Source: Artemia franciscana (Eukaryota; Arthropoda; Branchiopoda; Anostraca; Artemiidae). From it: a DNA stretch of 64,000 bases. The stretch spans positions 49,402,971 to 49,466,970 of the forward strand of contig NC_088875.1 of NCBI RefSeq assembly GCF_032884065.1. The letters run 5' to 3'. Both the position numbers and the translations under genes were made by a program. Of the stretch, positions 11,441 through 23,209 are shown piece after piece. Each line of letters begins with the position of its first letter. Position 1 is the first letter of the stretch. The notes below the pieces were generated by a model. It was not told where the DNA came from, searched no databases, and saw nothing but the letters and a program-made list of their open reading frames with translations.

Positions 11441-13955
11441 AAAATTAAAAAAATATTTAAAGGTAAGTCTTATAGAATCTGGAATTTAGCAGTTAATCAA
11501 TAATTTATGGGCTACGTGCCTTTAAACACAAGTCAAACAAAGAGTAAAAATGTTTCTTTTTGAATCAACCAATCAAAATCAAATCTCTATTACTGGTTTA
11601 TTTGAACTTTGTTTTTTTTAACTCAAAACCAGAAGGGAAATCTTTGTTACAAAAATAACTCCTGGGAGTGGAGACTGGTCAAAGTATTAGGATTGGAAAA
11701 TACCAGCAGTATTGCAACATTTTGCGGTAGAGGTCAACTGCACAGGTCGTCCGCCAAGTTTTTGTTTAGAAATCATGTCTTGGATTTATATTAGCGCGAC
11801 ACAGGCAGCTAGGAGGGCAGTCTTATGATAGTCAAGTTCCAGTGTTCATGTGAACCCTTTCATGTTATAAATTATTGGAGTTGTTTAGTCCAAAGTTGTA
11901 TGCAAGTAAGAAAATAAAACTTATTGTCTTTAATCATCTTTTGTCTATGTACTAGGGCATCAGGTACAGTTCCTCTAGTCTTCAGGTACAGTCCCAAGGG
12001 ATTCTATACTATATCAGGAGACCTCGAACATCACTGAGATGATTCTGTCTTCCAAGTTACTGGGGATTACCTACAAAGCCTTTTTATTCTGTTAGAAATT
12101 TAGCTCCCATATATCATATCTACCAAGACTTAGAAAAGTCCCAAGTACCTCATAGCAACAATCCGCCTTAAGGAAAACTCGCCACAACTTCCCACGGAAC
12201 TCTTAATTGAACAGCCCCCCCCTCCCGTAACAGAATTATAAGTGGCTGATCATTGAGACAAAATATGAATGACCCTGATTCATTTTCCAACAGTTACTGG
12301 CCACACAATTTACATGAAATCAAAGATTCACATCATCAGCTAACCCCTATAATTCAATATATGTGACAGAATAATTTCTAAAGAGCTTTGTTTTATTTCT
12401 TCTTCCAAATACTGTAAAATTCTACAAAAGAAAGACATTAATTCATAATAGATAACTAATTTTTAGACAATTTTTGATCACATCCAATAAACTATTTAGA
12501 AGAATTTACTGTAGCTACTAGAGTTTACTGTACCGTGTTAATTAATTAAGTATCGTATTAGTAATTTACTGTACCCTGACAAATCTTGGAAACACAGCCT
12601 TTAGATGTCAAGTATAATATAACAAAGATGTTATTATTTTGACATTGCAAGTTACTCAGAATTTCAATGGACACCACCAAATTAAGTATTTATGTTTGTA
12701 ATAATTTGTTGTAAATTCAGAAAAGCAAGTTGATGTTTACGTTCCATCAGAGATTTGTAATTTTGCAACAAGCCAACAACTGCATCGGTAACCAAAACGA
12801 TAAGATGCTTATCAATGCATTTCCGAGGAAAAAATGTATGATGGGAGAATTTCCTGCAGGAGAAATTCTCCACAAAGAGGAAATTCTAGCTAGAAAAAAT
12901 TATATGATTTGATTTTCCCTCCATAATACTCTGCTCTTTATGTTACAGTTGGACCTTTTGTCCTAATTCTTTAAGAGCAAGTCTTGAAACACAAACGTCA
13001 TTTAAATAAAATCGGAAACTTTTTTCAGTCCCAAAAAACTGTTTCTATGTAATATATAGAAATTACAAATTATTGGCTTTGGGTGAAACTAATGTTACCA
13101 GATAGTACACAAGAAATTGGGCAAAATGATTCTTTTCAAAATTCGGTTTTGCTAGAAATAATATGTATTTTTCAAGAAAATCCTGACATTTTGGGGAAAA
13201 TGGGGACCATTTTTGGAATTAACATATCAAACAGCATGAAACTGGGCAAAATACTTTATGGAATTTTCAAAACTTTAACTTTGCAGGCCAATATTATCTA
13301 TGAGTAAATTTATTAATGCCTAACCTGAAAAAATAATTCCAAGAAATTAGAAGTTTATTCTACAAAGAGTGATAGGTGATGTAGTCTATATGAATATTTC
13401 TGCTATTTAACCAACATTCTCTCTTGGGAAAAAAGAAAATAACTAAATTAAAACCATAAAAAAGCCCAAAGTCAAAAACACAAGTCAAATAAAGAATATT
13501 TCTGCTATTAAACCAGCAAAACAAAATTAGCTAAATAGAAAGCATAAAACAGACTATAGCCAAAAACCAGGAAGCAAAAAGAGACCTGTTGGTTTTACAG
13601 GCTGTCGGGTACTTAGTCAAAATGTTCCTATTGGGTTAGTTAGTCTATATGTAAGGTAAATTTTTATATCAAATATGCATATCAAAATAAAGACTCGCAA
13701 GATGACATCTTTGTATACAAGATGATGAATAACATCATAATCACAGGTTACAACAATAAATGACTTTGTAGGAAAACAAAATATTGTATTTTTAAATGAA
13801 ATCAGAATCTTTTTTCTCAGACCTTAAAAACTTTCTATGTAATATAAAGAAATTACAAATTATGTCAACATAATACTTGTCTTCACTCCAACATTTATTT
13901 TTAATATACCCCAAAACAGAGAAAATGGGGTAGCTAAGTAGTAATGCTATTTGGC

Positions 13956-13980
13956 AGTTGCTGCTAACGTGTCAGCAACT
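13956..13980. repeat. Perfect 8-bp hairpin
   Basis: AGTTGCTG (13,956-13,963) and CAGCAACT (13,973-13,980) are exact reverse complements around a 9-nt spacer. Isolated, with no poly-T run or gene beside it, so function is unknown. Confidence 0.5.
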
Positions 13981-14002
13981 TTTGGAATTCTGTTTAATTG
14001 TG

Positions 14003-15120
14003 CTATTGGCAGCTTTGGAACTTTGTCCATACCTGAATATACAAGATTGTGTCTAGAAAAAGAATAGCTTGCAAGATTAAATTGAATATTATATTACAAC
14101 TTACCACCATCAATTCTTCATCTGCATCTGATTCTATATCAGTATCCATTATTTCATTAATAAGCAACTGTAGAACTAAATACCGTTGTGACATGTCTGA
14201 TGTACCAATGACACAGCTCATTGTATAAAATTTGAAAAAAACTGTAAAATCCAAAATTGTTTCTAGCTGAGACGATATATCACTTAAAACAGCAAAATTT
14301 GCTTGAATTAATAAAGATGTAGAAATATTATCAATAAGAGAAGCAGAACTAGGTGAAATTCTTGTAGGTATCAAGAAAGTAGGAAGCAGATACGCAGAAA
14401 AGCAAGAAGCGAGTATATTCATAGAATAACAGAAGGTTCATTTGAAGCTTCTAAAAAATAAAAATAAAAATCTCCGGAAAGGATAACGTATTTTCTTTGA
14501 AAATGAGGTTGATGCAAAAAATCATAGTTTAGAGAGAAAAAACTTGACTGGAGAAGAAGGTGGTTGGTATACTACGGAAATAAAATCTTTTTTCCAAGAC
14601 TAATTTCAGTCACCATTACTTCAAAAAGCATTTCCTCATGACAACCTTCCAAATTTGCAAGGCGTCGAAAGGAGATACCATCTTTAACTAATACTGCTAA
14701 ACCACCTTGGCGCCAAGTCAATTGGTTTAAAAAAATAAATTGATACTCAGGCAAACAACCTGAGGAGTCAGGTCTGCAAGAAAAATCTCACAGAATCCAA
14801 CGTCATGACAAGATCGCTACATGAACTACATCTATATATCTACATCTACATGAACTACATCGACAAGATCATCCTGTGAACTAAGAAAACCCCTACAATT
14901 TAAAAATCCTGTTCTCACAACACCGATACTGGGAGGACCAGAAACTTTAGAAGGTAATTTATATTTATAATTTGGAAAATTAATTAGCCCACCATAATTT
15001 ATCTCATTTCCTGCAAATTTATCATGGCTCAGGAATACGGAAAAATCAAAAGGGTTAGACTAAAGGTATCTCAGTCTATCCCCAACACTATTATCATCCA
15101 ATGTACTAAATCAGAATTAT
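14003..15120 (-). pseudogene. LINE ORF2 remnant: endonuclease without RT
   Basis: Read right to left, this region encodes a DDNSVGDRLRYL start region, then GFLNCRGFLSS (the N-terminal endonuclease strand), then RQGGLAVLVKDGISFRRL, then PTRISPSSASLIDNI followed by LSDISSQLE (degenerate SDIxDH). These are the ordered landmarks of a jockey/CR1-type apurinic endonuclease. The frame is broken by several stops and shifts (for example an in-frame TAG near 15,057). The sequence ends near 14,003 soon after the endonuclease; no RT motif follows. The final SDH histidine is changed to Gln (SSQ). Confidence 0.75.
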
Positions 15121-15473
15121 GATCCGAACCAGCAGAAACTTTCGCAAAATGGAGAGTCCTAAAGTAGAAAGAACAACTAAACCAGTGAGAACTCGAAAAT
15201 AATCAAAGAAAATGAAACTACTTGAAAATAAATAGAAACAAGAGAAAGAAATAGAACATATTCAATGTAAGATGAAAAAATTATTGCAGTCAATTACTTT
15301 ATATAAATAGAAACACAAAAACAAAGAAAAGACATAAAATAAACTCATACTAAGGTACAGGGTGACAAAAATCGCACAAGATAAAATATGATCGTATGAA
15401 CTGGGAAACATTACATATAATAAGGTAATAAAAATAATCTGACCAAACGAAATGTCATTAATAATCACCGTAA

Positions 15474-16085
15474 CTAGTCAATCTTAACCCACTGTGAAGA
15501 CAGAGACTTTTTATATTCGAGCCGTAATTTGCTCCCTTTTTGTTTAATACGCGTAAGATGAACCGAACCCGAATCACGCATGTCCTTTCCCTTAGACAAT
15601 AGCTCATTCCGTAAAAAATGTAGCTTTGGTGAGAGATAACTGCAAATGTGAATTCCACTACCCTTCAACTTATTTACCTCACTGAGAATTGACTGAATAC
15701 TACAATCCGTGTCTAGCGATATAAAAACGGGGACCGGTCGAACACTAGTTTTCCTACTAGTAATGCTTGAACTGCTATTTCTCGTTATGTGATAAAGACT
15801 TGGTAAAAGAAATTGTCCTTGGTAATTTCCAATTTGTCAGAAAGAAGAGAAATTACGTTGCTAGTCACTGATTGACTATGACTTTCAGCAGGCAGACCAT
15901 GAACAATCAAATTTAATCTCCTTTCCCTCACTTCGATTTCCAAAAGTCTACTCTCCAAATCGTTATTCCGAAATTTTCCTTTCTCTAGATCATTTTGAAG
16001 CTTTTTTGCTTCATCTCGTAGCTTAGCATTTTCTACTGATATTCGCCTAACTTCGTCTTGAAGGGCAATTATTGAGACAGAAAAA
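15474..16085 (-). pseudogene. LINE ORF1 remnant (coiled coil plus RRM-like domain)
   Basis: On the minus strand from about 16,085 the frame encodes a heptad-rich helix (ALQDEVRRISVENAKLRDEA and on), then RRLNLIVHGLPAES, the start of the RRM-like fold found in LINE ORF1 proteins. The C-terminal piece contains PKLHFLRNELLSKGKDMRDS. A stop near 15,770 and a frame change split it. It lies directly upstream of the endonuclease remnant in the same orientation, as expected for ORF1 and ORF2 of one element. ORF1 proteins bind LINE RNA and act as chaperones in the retrotransposition particle. Confidence 0.7.
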
Positions 16086-16542
16086 CGGTATGTAAAAGTC
16101 TATACTTGCATCAAATTATCAATAGAAAATAAAAAAAAAATATCAAATTTAATCCTTTCCACTTGAAAAAGTAATCCGATTATAGGAGTTCATTTTTCAA
16201 TAGCTAGTAGGGTTTTGATAACTTTCTGAATCAAACAAAATTTCACAAATAAGGATAGACAAAAACTATTTGAACAATTATTGTAACTTTGACGAATATT
16301 AAAAACTCCAAAGAATCTACAAAACAAAATAAAGTGAAAGTGGGAAATTGAGAAAATAAAATTTGTATCTACAACGAAGAACAATATTTGATCAAAATCA
16401 ATAAGTGGAATGCGTAGATTAGAAACAGATAGAAATGATACGTAGGTGTGAAGAAAAGAATAAAACAAAATAGTGAAAAAAAATGACTAAAAATATACCA
16501 CAGCATTTTGAAAATTACAATTGTTTTAGCAGTATTGTTATA
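16086..16542. other. Noncoding spacer
   Basis: No recognisable coding motif, repeat or RNA gene between the LINE ORF1 remnant and duplicated block B. The single minus-strand ORF here is low-complexity Phe/Ser-rich and is not called. Confidence 0.5.
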
Positions 16543-18721
16543 TAATAACTGTTATGTTTACGCTGTTATATCCAAATTTTGAAACCTTGCATCAACTTCA
16601 AGTTTTAAAAATGAAAAGAAAAGAAACCATAAGCTCAACTTAAATCAAAACAATTACAGCTCGGAATTCATTTTTTGTAGTTGCTGTTATCTTACGTGAT
16701 ATTATTACAATGTAAGATGTAGGAGCATAAACCTTCAAGTGTTAAACTATAGTAGATAAATATTGTTTAAAATTGTTATAATGATGAAAAATACACTACT
16801 ATTATTCACTCCACGGTGAAAGAGAACGTGGAATATTATCATTTCATTTAAAATTAATCAATAGTGTTTAAACTGTGTAAAAAGAAAAATCGTACAATAA
16901 GAAGTAAAGTAAATATAATAAATGTTCTAAGCTGGAAAATAAATTGGGAATAAGTCTTAATGATGAGGGAATCATTGAACCGTGGGAAAAGAAATATGTT
17001 ACATATAGCAAAATTAAGATAAGAGTGTTTTCCTTACTAAAATTGCATCTTTAAAATAGAATATTGTCGCTTCTTCACCCGGCCTCAAAATAGCAATAAA
17101 AATAATTTTTCGAGAATTTGTCGCCTTATCTAAAAAAACCCATTATTTCACAAAATAAAAAGAGGAGAACCATGGCCGAAATTCTATCTGCACAACTAGA
17201 TCCTTTTAAAAGATCCAGTTTCCAATTTAGGAAACATGTAACATCCGAGTTTTTTCTTCATTTTTATTTGGGTCCAGAGTAAGAGGCCAAAAATAACCAG
17301 TCTAAAGTGCAGCTGTATCGAATATATACTCAAGATATTTAGTCTTATTAGAGCTTACAGACACCCAATGTACATTTTGCTACACTGCTTATCAAGTATA
17401 TGTCAGTTTTCAACTTGTATATGAGTACTTGTTAGAATAATTGTTAATTATAATTGCTTTGTCTGTCGTTCCACATACCAGGAAGAATTCTCGTGATCTT
17501 TAGGAACGCTAAAAGGGAATTTAAGATATAGAGGAGTAAGACTTCATGAAATTCATCTCTTTGGCTAATAAGATAAGGGTATATAAAATATAACTAATAT
17601 AAACTAAACTAAAGCCTTTTTCCCATGGCAAATATTGGGATCCATGAGGACATTACATCTTTCCATAGAAGAATTTGGGGGGGGGGAAGAAATTTTCGAT
17701 CCAAAGGAACTTAGATTTCCCGACATAATGTAAAAACAATCAGAAATGAAATTCAAAATAAGGAATAAGATTTTATCAACTAAGTGAGGAGCAGCATTGA
17801 AAATTAAAAAAAACGGGAATTATTGCGTATACAAGGGGGTTGTCCCCCTCAATACTTTGCTAAAGCTGTTTTAGAATTCAAAAAGCTTATTTTTCTAATA
17901 AAACAACCCTTATGGTTCATGAGTCTTTCCTTATTATTGGAACAAAAAAATTAAACTCGGGCGCAAAAGGCTAGGTACTAAGGATGAGCCAACCCCCTTC
18001 ATATGTGTTGTAATTTCTACTAGTTTCAAGTTTTAAATTAATTCCAATATACTTCAATTCAAATTGGAGACAAAATTAAGGAGGTATTGTCATGGATCAT
18101 GGTAGTTGTATTGGTAACATGTAACATTAAATTTAGCATAGGTCATCAAGGAATTGTTTTTATGTATTATCCAAGAAATCAATTGGACAAAGCGTGAAAC
18201 GAAACGTTGATATAATTTATTGCATACGAAGGCGATGATAGTGGTGTAGCTGCCTTCTGTGCGTTCACCGGTCTTCTAAACGAGCCAGCCATGATTTATC
18301 AGCCCATCTTTTAATTTATTTTTCTACATTTGAAACTTGAACTACAATATCTGGTTGGGGGCAATGTCTTGGGGTGTTCTCCTCAAGATTTTTTTAAGCA
18401 ACTGTTGAGAGCTGGATCTACTCTGGCTGATCACAAATTACATCATTGACCCCTGTCTCAATTCAAAAAACAGGGAAGGGCATTCTTATAGTTTATTTCT
18501 GATAAAAATACTAAAAAATAATTTCAGCAGTACTTTTCAAGATGAAGGGGGGGGGTCAAATTCTTTAAATTCTTTTTTATGAAAATACTAGAGCGAATCT
18601 TTTAATAATTTCGTGGCGATAAGAAATTCGCATTCCTATTTTTTGGGTTTAATTGGCAACGCTTCGAAGGCTAACCCTGAAAGAATATGAATTGGACAGG
18701 ATAAATAAAAAATAATAAAAC
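16543..18721 (+). repeat. Segmental duplication copy B (5' part)
   Basis: Aligns closely with copy A 898 to about 2,630, including the ATGGCCGAAATTC start at 17,172. It carries two insertions absent from copy A, at about 17,930-18,120 and 18,385-18,660. It ends in AATAAAAAATAATAAAAC, where the chimeric insert begins. The continuation of copy A resumes after that insert as copy C. Confidence 0.85.
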
Positions 18722-18746
18722 AGCAAATTTTTCCACTTCGAGGAAA

Positions 18747-19025
18747 ATGATATTTGCCTATAATGACGAGCCTAGTCGTCGGCTAGTGATCACCACTCCC
18801 CAGGCGGTTAACCAAGAGAAATTGCATATCATGGTTAATGTGTGTACACCTGGGTTGGAGAGATTTTATAGGAGAGAAAACACAATATGTCCGAGTCATC
18901 AACATGCAATGTTCGTCAATGAGAACGACCCGAAAATTGCAACAGCAAATGCAATGGAGCTACTGGATGGCCTGAACTTAAAACTATTTGACTGCCCTGG
19001 CCAATTGTTTGTTAAGTTCGATTAG
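18747..19025 (+). pseudogene. Extra copy of the CCCH-like exon (copy B)
   Basis: Encodes MIFAYNDEPSRRLVITTPQ through LFDCPGQLFVKFD and the shared TAG. The segment corresponding to about 2,631-3,365 of copy A, including the CRHFAKG part, is missing, so this copy starts inside the exon. It is closer to copy C than to copy A at several residues (NDEPSRR, SHQHAMF). Confidence 0.6.
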
Positions 19026-19089
19026 CATTTGTGTCTATCATGTCTTTGACATTTAATGTCTTAGACGCCTCTGAAAAAATGCCTCAAAC

Positions 19090-20335
19090 ACTGTGTTCTT
19101 AGACGGCCCTAGTTTCGATTAATTTTTAAGGTTTTTTTTAACTTCAATTTATTGTTGATTAGTGATTACAGCTACAACCAAAATTTTCACTGATATAATA
19201 AAAGTAATTTGGTCATTAAAGCTGCTGTCTTGTATTTACAAGTGACCGACCATAACTTACTTTTCGTATGAATGCACATGTTTTTTCATATCTTTAGAAT
19301 TGAAATTCTGGGTGTCTTGAAATCGGTTGGCTCGTCTTAACGAGCATTAAGGACCACCAAAAAACATCCACTTTAGACAGTTGAGCTAGTAAAGTCTTCA
19401 GTTTCAGCGACCCTAGTGACCAAAAACATTACAGTGGTGGCAGCAGTACAGAGACTCAGAAAAGGACATCTAAGGGCTAGGTCTTTTCTGTCATGTCTTT
19501 GACGGAAGAGCAGGGAAAGAATATATCATCTCTTACAACGGTACTAAAAATAGTGAAAAGTATTCCTGAATATGCAGGAACAAGTGACGCAGACGAGTTC
19601 ATTGGAAGACCCTAAATCTTCAATAAAATTGCGCAGCCGTATGAATTTAAGACTAAGAAGCAGTGACTAGCGACTAAGCGAAGGGGTGCCTTGCAATATT
19701 TTAATTCTGGTACAGATATGGAAACTGCATATCACTGAATGGACAAATTGTTAGAATCTTTTAAAACTAGGTTCAAAGCACCAAGTTCGATCGAATAAAA
19801 CTAAAAACAGAAGTAGTAACACTTGATAGCTCCGTCTGCATTAGGGAGTTTGCAAACAAAGTTTGTATAGCAGTATGTTTGCAGCTAAGAAAAGCTAGGG
19901 CAGATGAAACAATCCAAAAAAGTGCAATTACATGCATTAACACAGGGATTGCTCAAAAATTTGATTAGACTTTTATTTCCTCGAAAACCAGATTCATTAG
20001 AAAAAGCCATAGCACTCGTAGAGAGAGAAATTCAAAAAGATTAAATGACGGAAAATTTTTAACAAATGTCAACCAATATAACAGACGGAGAGTATAACAA
20101 GGATCAGGGTAGAGAGCGAGTAAAATATTTGAAGGAAAATCAGTGAGACAGGTCTAGAAGCTTTTCTCGACCCACATGGTAGGAGACAAATGGCGAAGGG
20201 AAGTGATTTCATAAGGAAGTGCAAAGAGGAGGCCAAAGGACAAATCTGAAAAGACAGGGGATTACTGCTATTACTGCGGAAAGACTAATCATTATGCTTC
20301 TAAATTTTGCACAAGGATTTTTGGAGGAGAAATAA
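19090..20335 (+). pseudogene. gag: LTR retrotransposon leader and gag fragment
   Basis: After a leader with GTGGTGGCAGCAGTACAGAG near 19,434, an ATG near 19,493 opens MSLTEEQGKNISSLTTVL and a gypsy-type capsid-like stretch (KIVKSIPEYAGTSDADEFI). Many stops follow. Near 20,266 the sequence DYCYYCGKTNHYASKFC gives a CX2CX4HX5C zinc knuckle, one residue longer than the usual CX2CX4HX4C. The fragment ends just after it, with no protease, RT or integrase. Assignment to Ty3/gypsy is tentative. Confidence 0.6.
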
Positions 20336-21013
20336 TAAAAAAAATAATAAAACTGCGAATAGTGTTAGAACTTTTAGAAAATTCTAAAATTGTTCTAAAA
20401 TTTTGTTCTTAAAATTTTCTAAAACATTTTTAGAAAATTTTAGAACATTCTACTTGCAATCAGTATTTTTAGTTAATATGCAATTGTCATTCTATTGCGG
20501 GCAAAGAGATTTCTGAGAGAATATAGTTTAGAAGCAAACTTAACTAAGAGATAAAAAAGATTAACATGGATTAAAGATTTCCAAAAACATAAAGTGATGG
20601 CGTTACGTTTGAGAGGGCTTTATTGCGTGAAATGGAAGCAGTAATATCCCATGGCGAGTTCTTCCTATTGGCATCCATATGTCATACCAAACCCAGGACA
20701 AGAGCAGCTTAAACAAGCCAGGAATGCCAACCTTAAGATTTAGTACAAGTTCAAGTACAAACGCAGAGAACCTATTAAATATATTTTTTTAAGGTTTAAT
20801 AATTTGTTATTTAAATATTTGAAGAAAGGTTGAATAGGATTTTTAAATAAAATAGAAAGGGTTTATAGAATTTTTTTTAAGTTGAAAAAATTAGGAGGTT
20901 GAAGAGAATTTTAGTAAAGAGGATTAACTATTTGATCCATAAAAGATTCAGTAATTCTTAGTTCAATAGTCATTAACATTTATAGGCTGACGGTCCAAGG
21001 AAGACGTGTTTGC

Positions 21014-21376
21014 AGCAGCTAAGGTGAGAATCATCACTTTGTGCACTATTGTGATAAGGACATTTGCCGTCACTTTGCCAAGGGCTCTTCGAGGAAAATG
21101 ATATTTGCCTATAATGACGAGCCTAGTCGTCGGCTAGTGATCACCACTCCCCAGGCGGTTAATCAAGAGAAATTGCATATCCTGGTTAATGTGTCTACAC
21201 CTGGGTTGGAGAGATCTTATAGGAGAGAAAACACAATATGTCCGAGTCATCAACATGCAATGTTCGTCAATGAAAACGACCCGAAAATTGCAACAGCAAA
21301 TGCAATAGAGCAAATGGATGGCCTGAACTTAAAACTATTTGACTGCCCTGGCCAGTTGTTTGTCAAATTCGATTAG
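21014..21376 (+). pseudogene. CCCH-like exon, copy C
   Basis: Same exon as at 3,302 and 18,747: HYCDKDICRHFAKG, then SSRKMIFAYNDEPSRR, ending LFVKFD and TAG. Just upstream, GCAGCTAAG then GTGAGA (about 21,015-21,027) is a consensus-like splice donor that copy A lacks (AAGATGAG). The region may therefore hold an extra short exon in copy C. The degenerate zinc-finger positions match those in copy A, so the loss preceded the duplication. Confidence 0.45.
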
Positions 21377-21577
21377 CATTTGTGTCTATCATGTCTTTGA
21401 CATTTAAAAAGGTATTTTAACAAGCTATTTCCACACCCTTTATGTAATTTCTCTAATTTATAGACAAAGAAGAACTGACTAAATTAAAAGAAAAATTTGG
21501 TTAGCTGTGAAACAGGAGAATCAATACCCTTAATAAACACGTCATACCCAATTCTAGAAGAACCCGGTGTCAACCAG

Positions 21578-21618
21578 GTAATCGCTAATTGACTAATTAA
21601 CTTGCTTTTAACTAACAG
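21578..21618 (+). other. Short GT-AG intron (41 nt), copy C
   Basis: Starts gtaatcg after CAACCAG and ends ctaacag; exact counterpart of 3,854-3,894. Confidence 0.6.
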
Positions 21619-21883
21619 ATATTGATAAAAATTATGTCATTAAAAAGAACCTTAAGTAATCCAAACCTTACCGGCCTGAAGAGTTGGGAAAGTTTTGATG
21701 TAAAAACAGGACAATAAAAACTCCCCCAAGATATCCCAAAAACCATACATCTTGGTTTCCGTATAAAACCCATAGTTTGCCAAACTTGTCTAAAACTGAC
21801 CAAGAATTAATGGACAAAAATCTAAAAACTGCCGTTAAGGATGCAACAAGGAATTTACGTTACCGAACCCTCCACCTTCTACT

Positions 21884-22051
<168 letters not shown>

Positions 22052-22107
22052 TGTCAATTTTTAATGTTTTTATGCTTCTTAACGACTGACTTCTGTTTCA
22101 ATTTTAG

Positions 22108-22240
22108 AGACCTTTTTGTACTACTAGATGATGTGGTTCCCCGTGGGATAAACAAACATTTCGAAAAAGCCCTTTCGGAATTACCAAAAGATGATGAAGC
22201 CTCAAGATTTTACGTATCGGATTGGCAGGAACTTAATTAA
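22108..22240 (+). CDS. Exon kept only in copy C
   Basis: After a good acceptor (tttcaattttag) the frame reads [40 protein letters not shown] and ELN before TAA. It joins the previous exon ([10 protein letters not shown]) across the AT-rich intron. Copy A has a precise junction (CTTCTACTTG joined to AAGTTCC) lacking this exon. No family is recognised. The terminal TAA may be real or may reflect a lost donor. Confidence 0.4.
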
Positions 22241-22295
22241 GGATTAAGTTCCTATAATCCTTAGTAATAATTTAATAACGAAAATTTTATTTATC

Positions 22296-23025
22296 TTGTT
22301 ATTCTGTTCCTTTTCATGTAAAATAAGAAGAGAAGACTTCCAATGTAGACAACGACTTGTGTCTTTAACTTTTATTACCCTACCTATTGAACCCCCCCCC
22401 TCCCAAAAAAAATATCCTCTAATAGCAAGATTGATTCGCGAAAACTTCAGGAGAATTTATAACGAAGAAGGCTTTATGGTCAAATGGCCCTTAAGATTTT
22501 GTCAATACTAATCAGAAAAGTAAAAATGGCATATTAGAGGAACCAAACATACTAAATAGCATTTTCAAAGATTATAAAACCCATTATTCAGCAAGTAATC
22601 TAATAAAAAACGGTCGGCAATTCCATCTTCATGAGCAGGACTATGATGAATTAAAGAAAATAATTATTATCTGTAGCAAATGCGACGAAAATTTTGCGTC
22701 AAAAATAGCACCCCAAAAAGATGTAATCATATTTGAAAAATTAATAAGCTGTAAATACCCCTTATATTGCCATAAAACATTAATTTTCAAAATAATCCGT
22801 AATGTGTCAACACAACTGACTTTAAAAGAAGAGTGCAGAAAGCGCATCCGTCTTCTTATACGGAAGGCAGATATAAATTATACTTTGAACGACCTTCAAC
22901 TCCCTAAATGTTTACAACAATACCTAATGTTCGCTGAAGATAACTCCAAAAAAAACAGTCAAATATCTCAATTAAACTTTTGGTCAAGTCGCATATCCAG
23001 GTCAAAAGAATTCTTAACACTTTAA
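22296..23025 (+). pseudogene. Middle exon, copy C (frameshifted)
   Basis: Counterpart of copy A 4,200-5,001: IRREDFQCRQRL, then ARLIRENFRRIYNEEGFM, then the NGRQFHLHEQDYDELK region, then LPKCLQQYLMF. Single-base deletions relative to copy A break the frame near 22,515 (AGAAAAAG to AGAAAAG) and near 23,020. An earlier shift lies near 21,700. Confidence 0.6.
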
Positions 23026-23209
23026 ATGGACCAGTTCTTAATATTCCAAGTAATTATAAAATCAACTGTAACCCAAACCTTTGAGCCCCTGATTAATCCC
23101 GCTAATCAACTAATCCTGTGAAAATGTTTATCAAAACATGTTTAATTTCACCTAACCATCATTAAAATAATCCAACTGAATTTTTTTTGAAATTGGACTT
23201 GTCAAAAGA

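Larger units (their letters stand above)
9901..14002. other. AT-rich noncoding stretch
   Basis: No convincing gene. Holds a tandem repeat (11,311-11,440), C-runs at 11,294 and 12,216, and two pairs of diverged direct repeats. One pair shares TTTCTATGTAATATA near 13,040 and 13,835; the other shares GAATATTTCTGCTATT near 13,391 and 13,495. A short GC-rich part around 10,340-10,690 shares CCGGCAGGTACAAC with the 5' region of the LINE at 28,095 and may be a decayed fragment of it. Confidence 0.5.
18722..20335 (+). mobile_element. Chimeric insert: gene exon plus LTR-retrotransposon 5' fragment
   Basis: The block lies between two near-identical A-rich tracts (AATAAAAAATAATAAAAC ending at 18,721 and a similar tract ending near 20,353). 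In copy A these correspond to a single site at about 2,610-2,630. The insert holds an extra copy of the CCCH-like exon (18,737 to about 19,060) followed in the same direction by gypsy-like leader and gag sequence. The flanking tracts could be a target-site duplication or simply microhomology used in a rearrangement. Confidence 0.6.

Noticed and set aside
16190-16468. 92-residue minus-strand ORF
   Set aside because: Phe/Ser-rich low complexity, no start context or homology visible.
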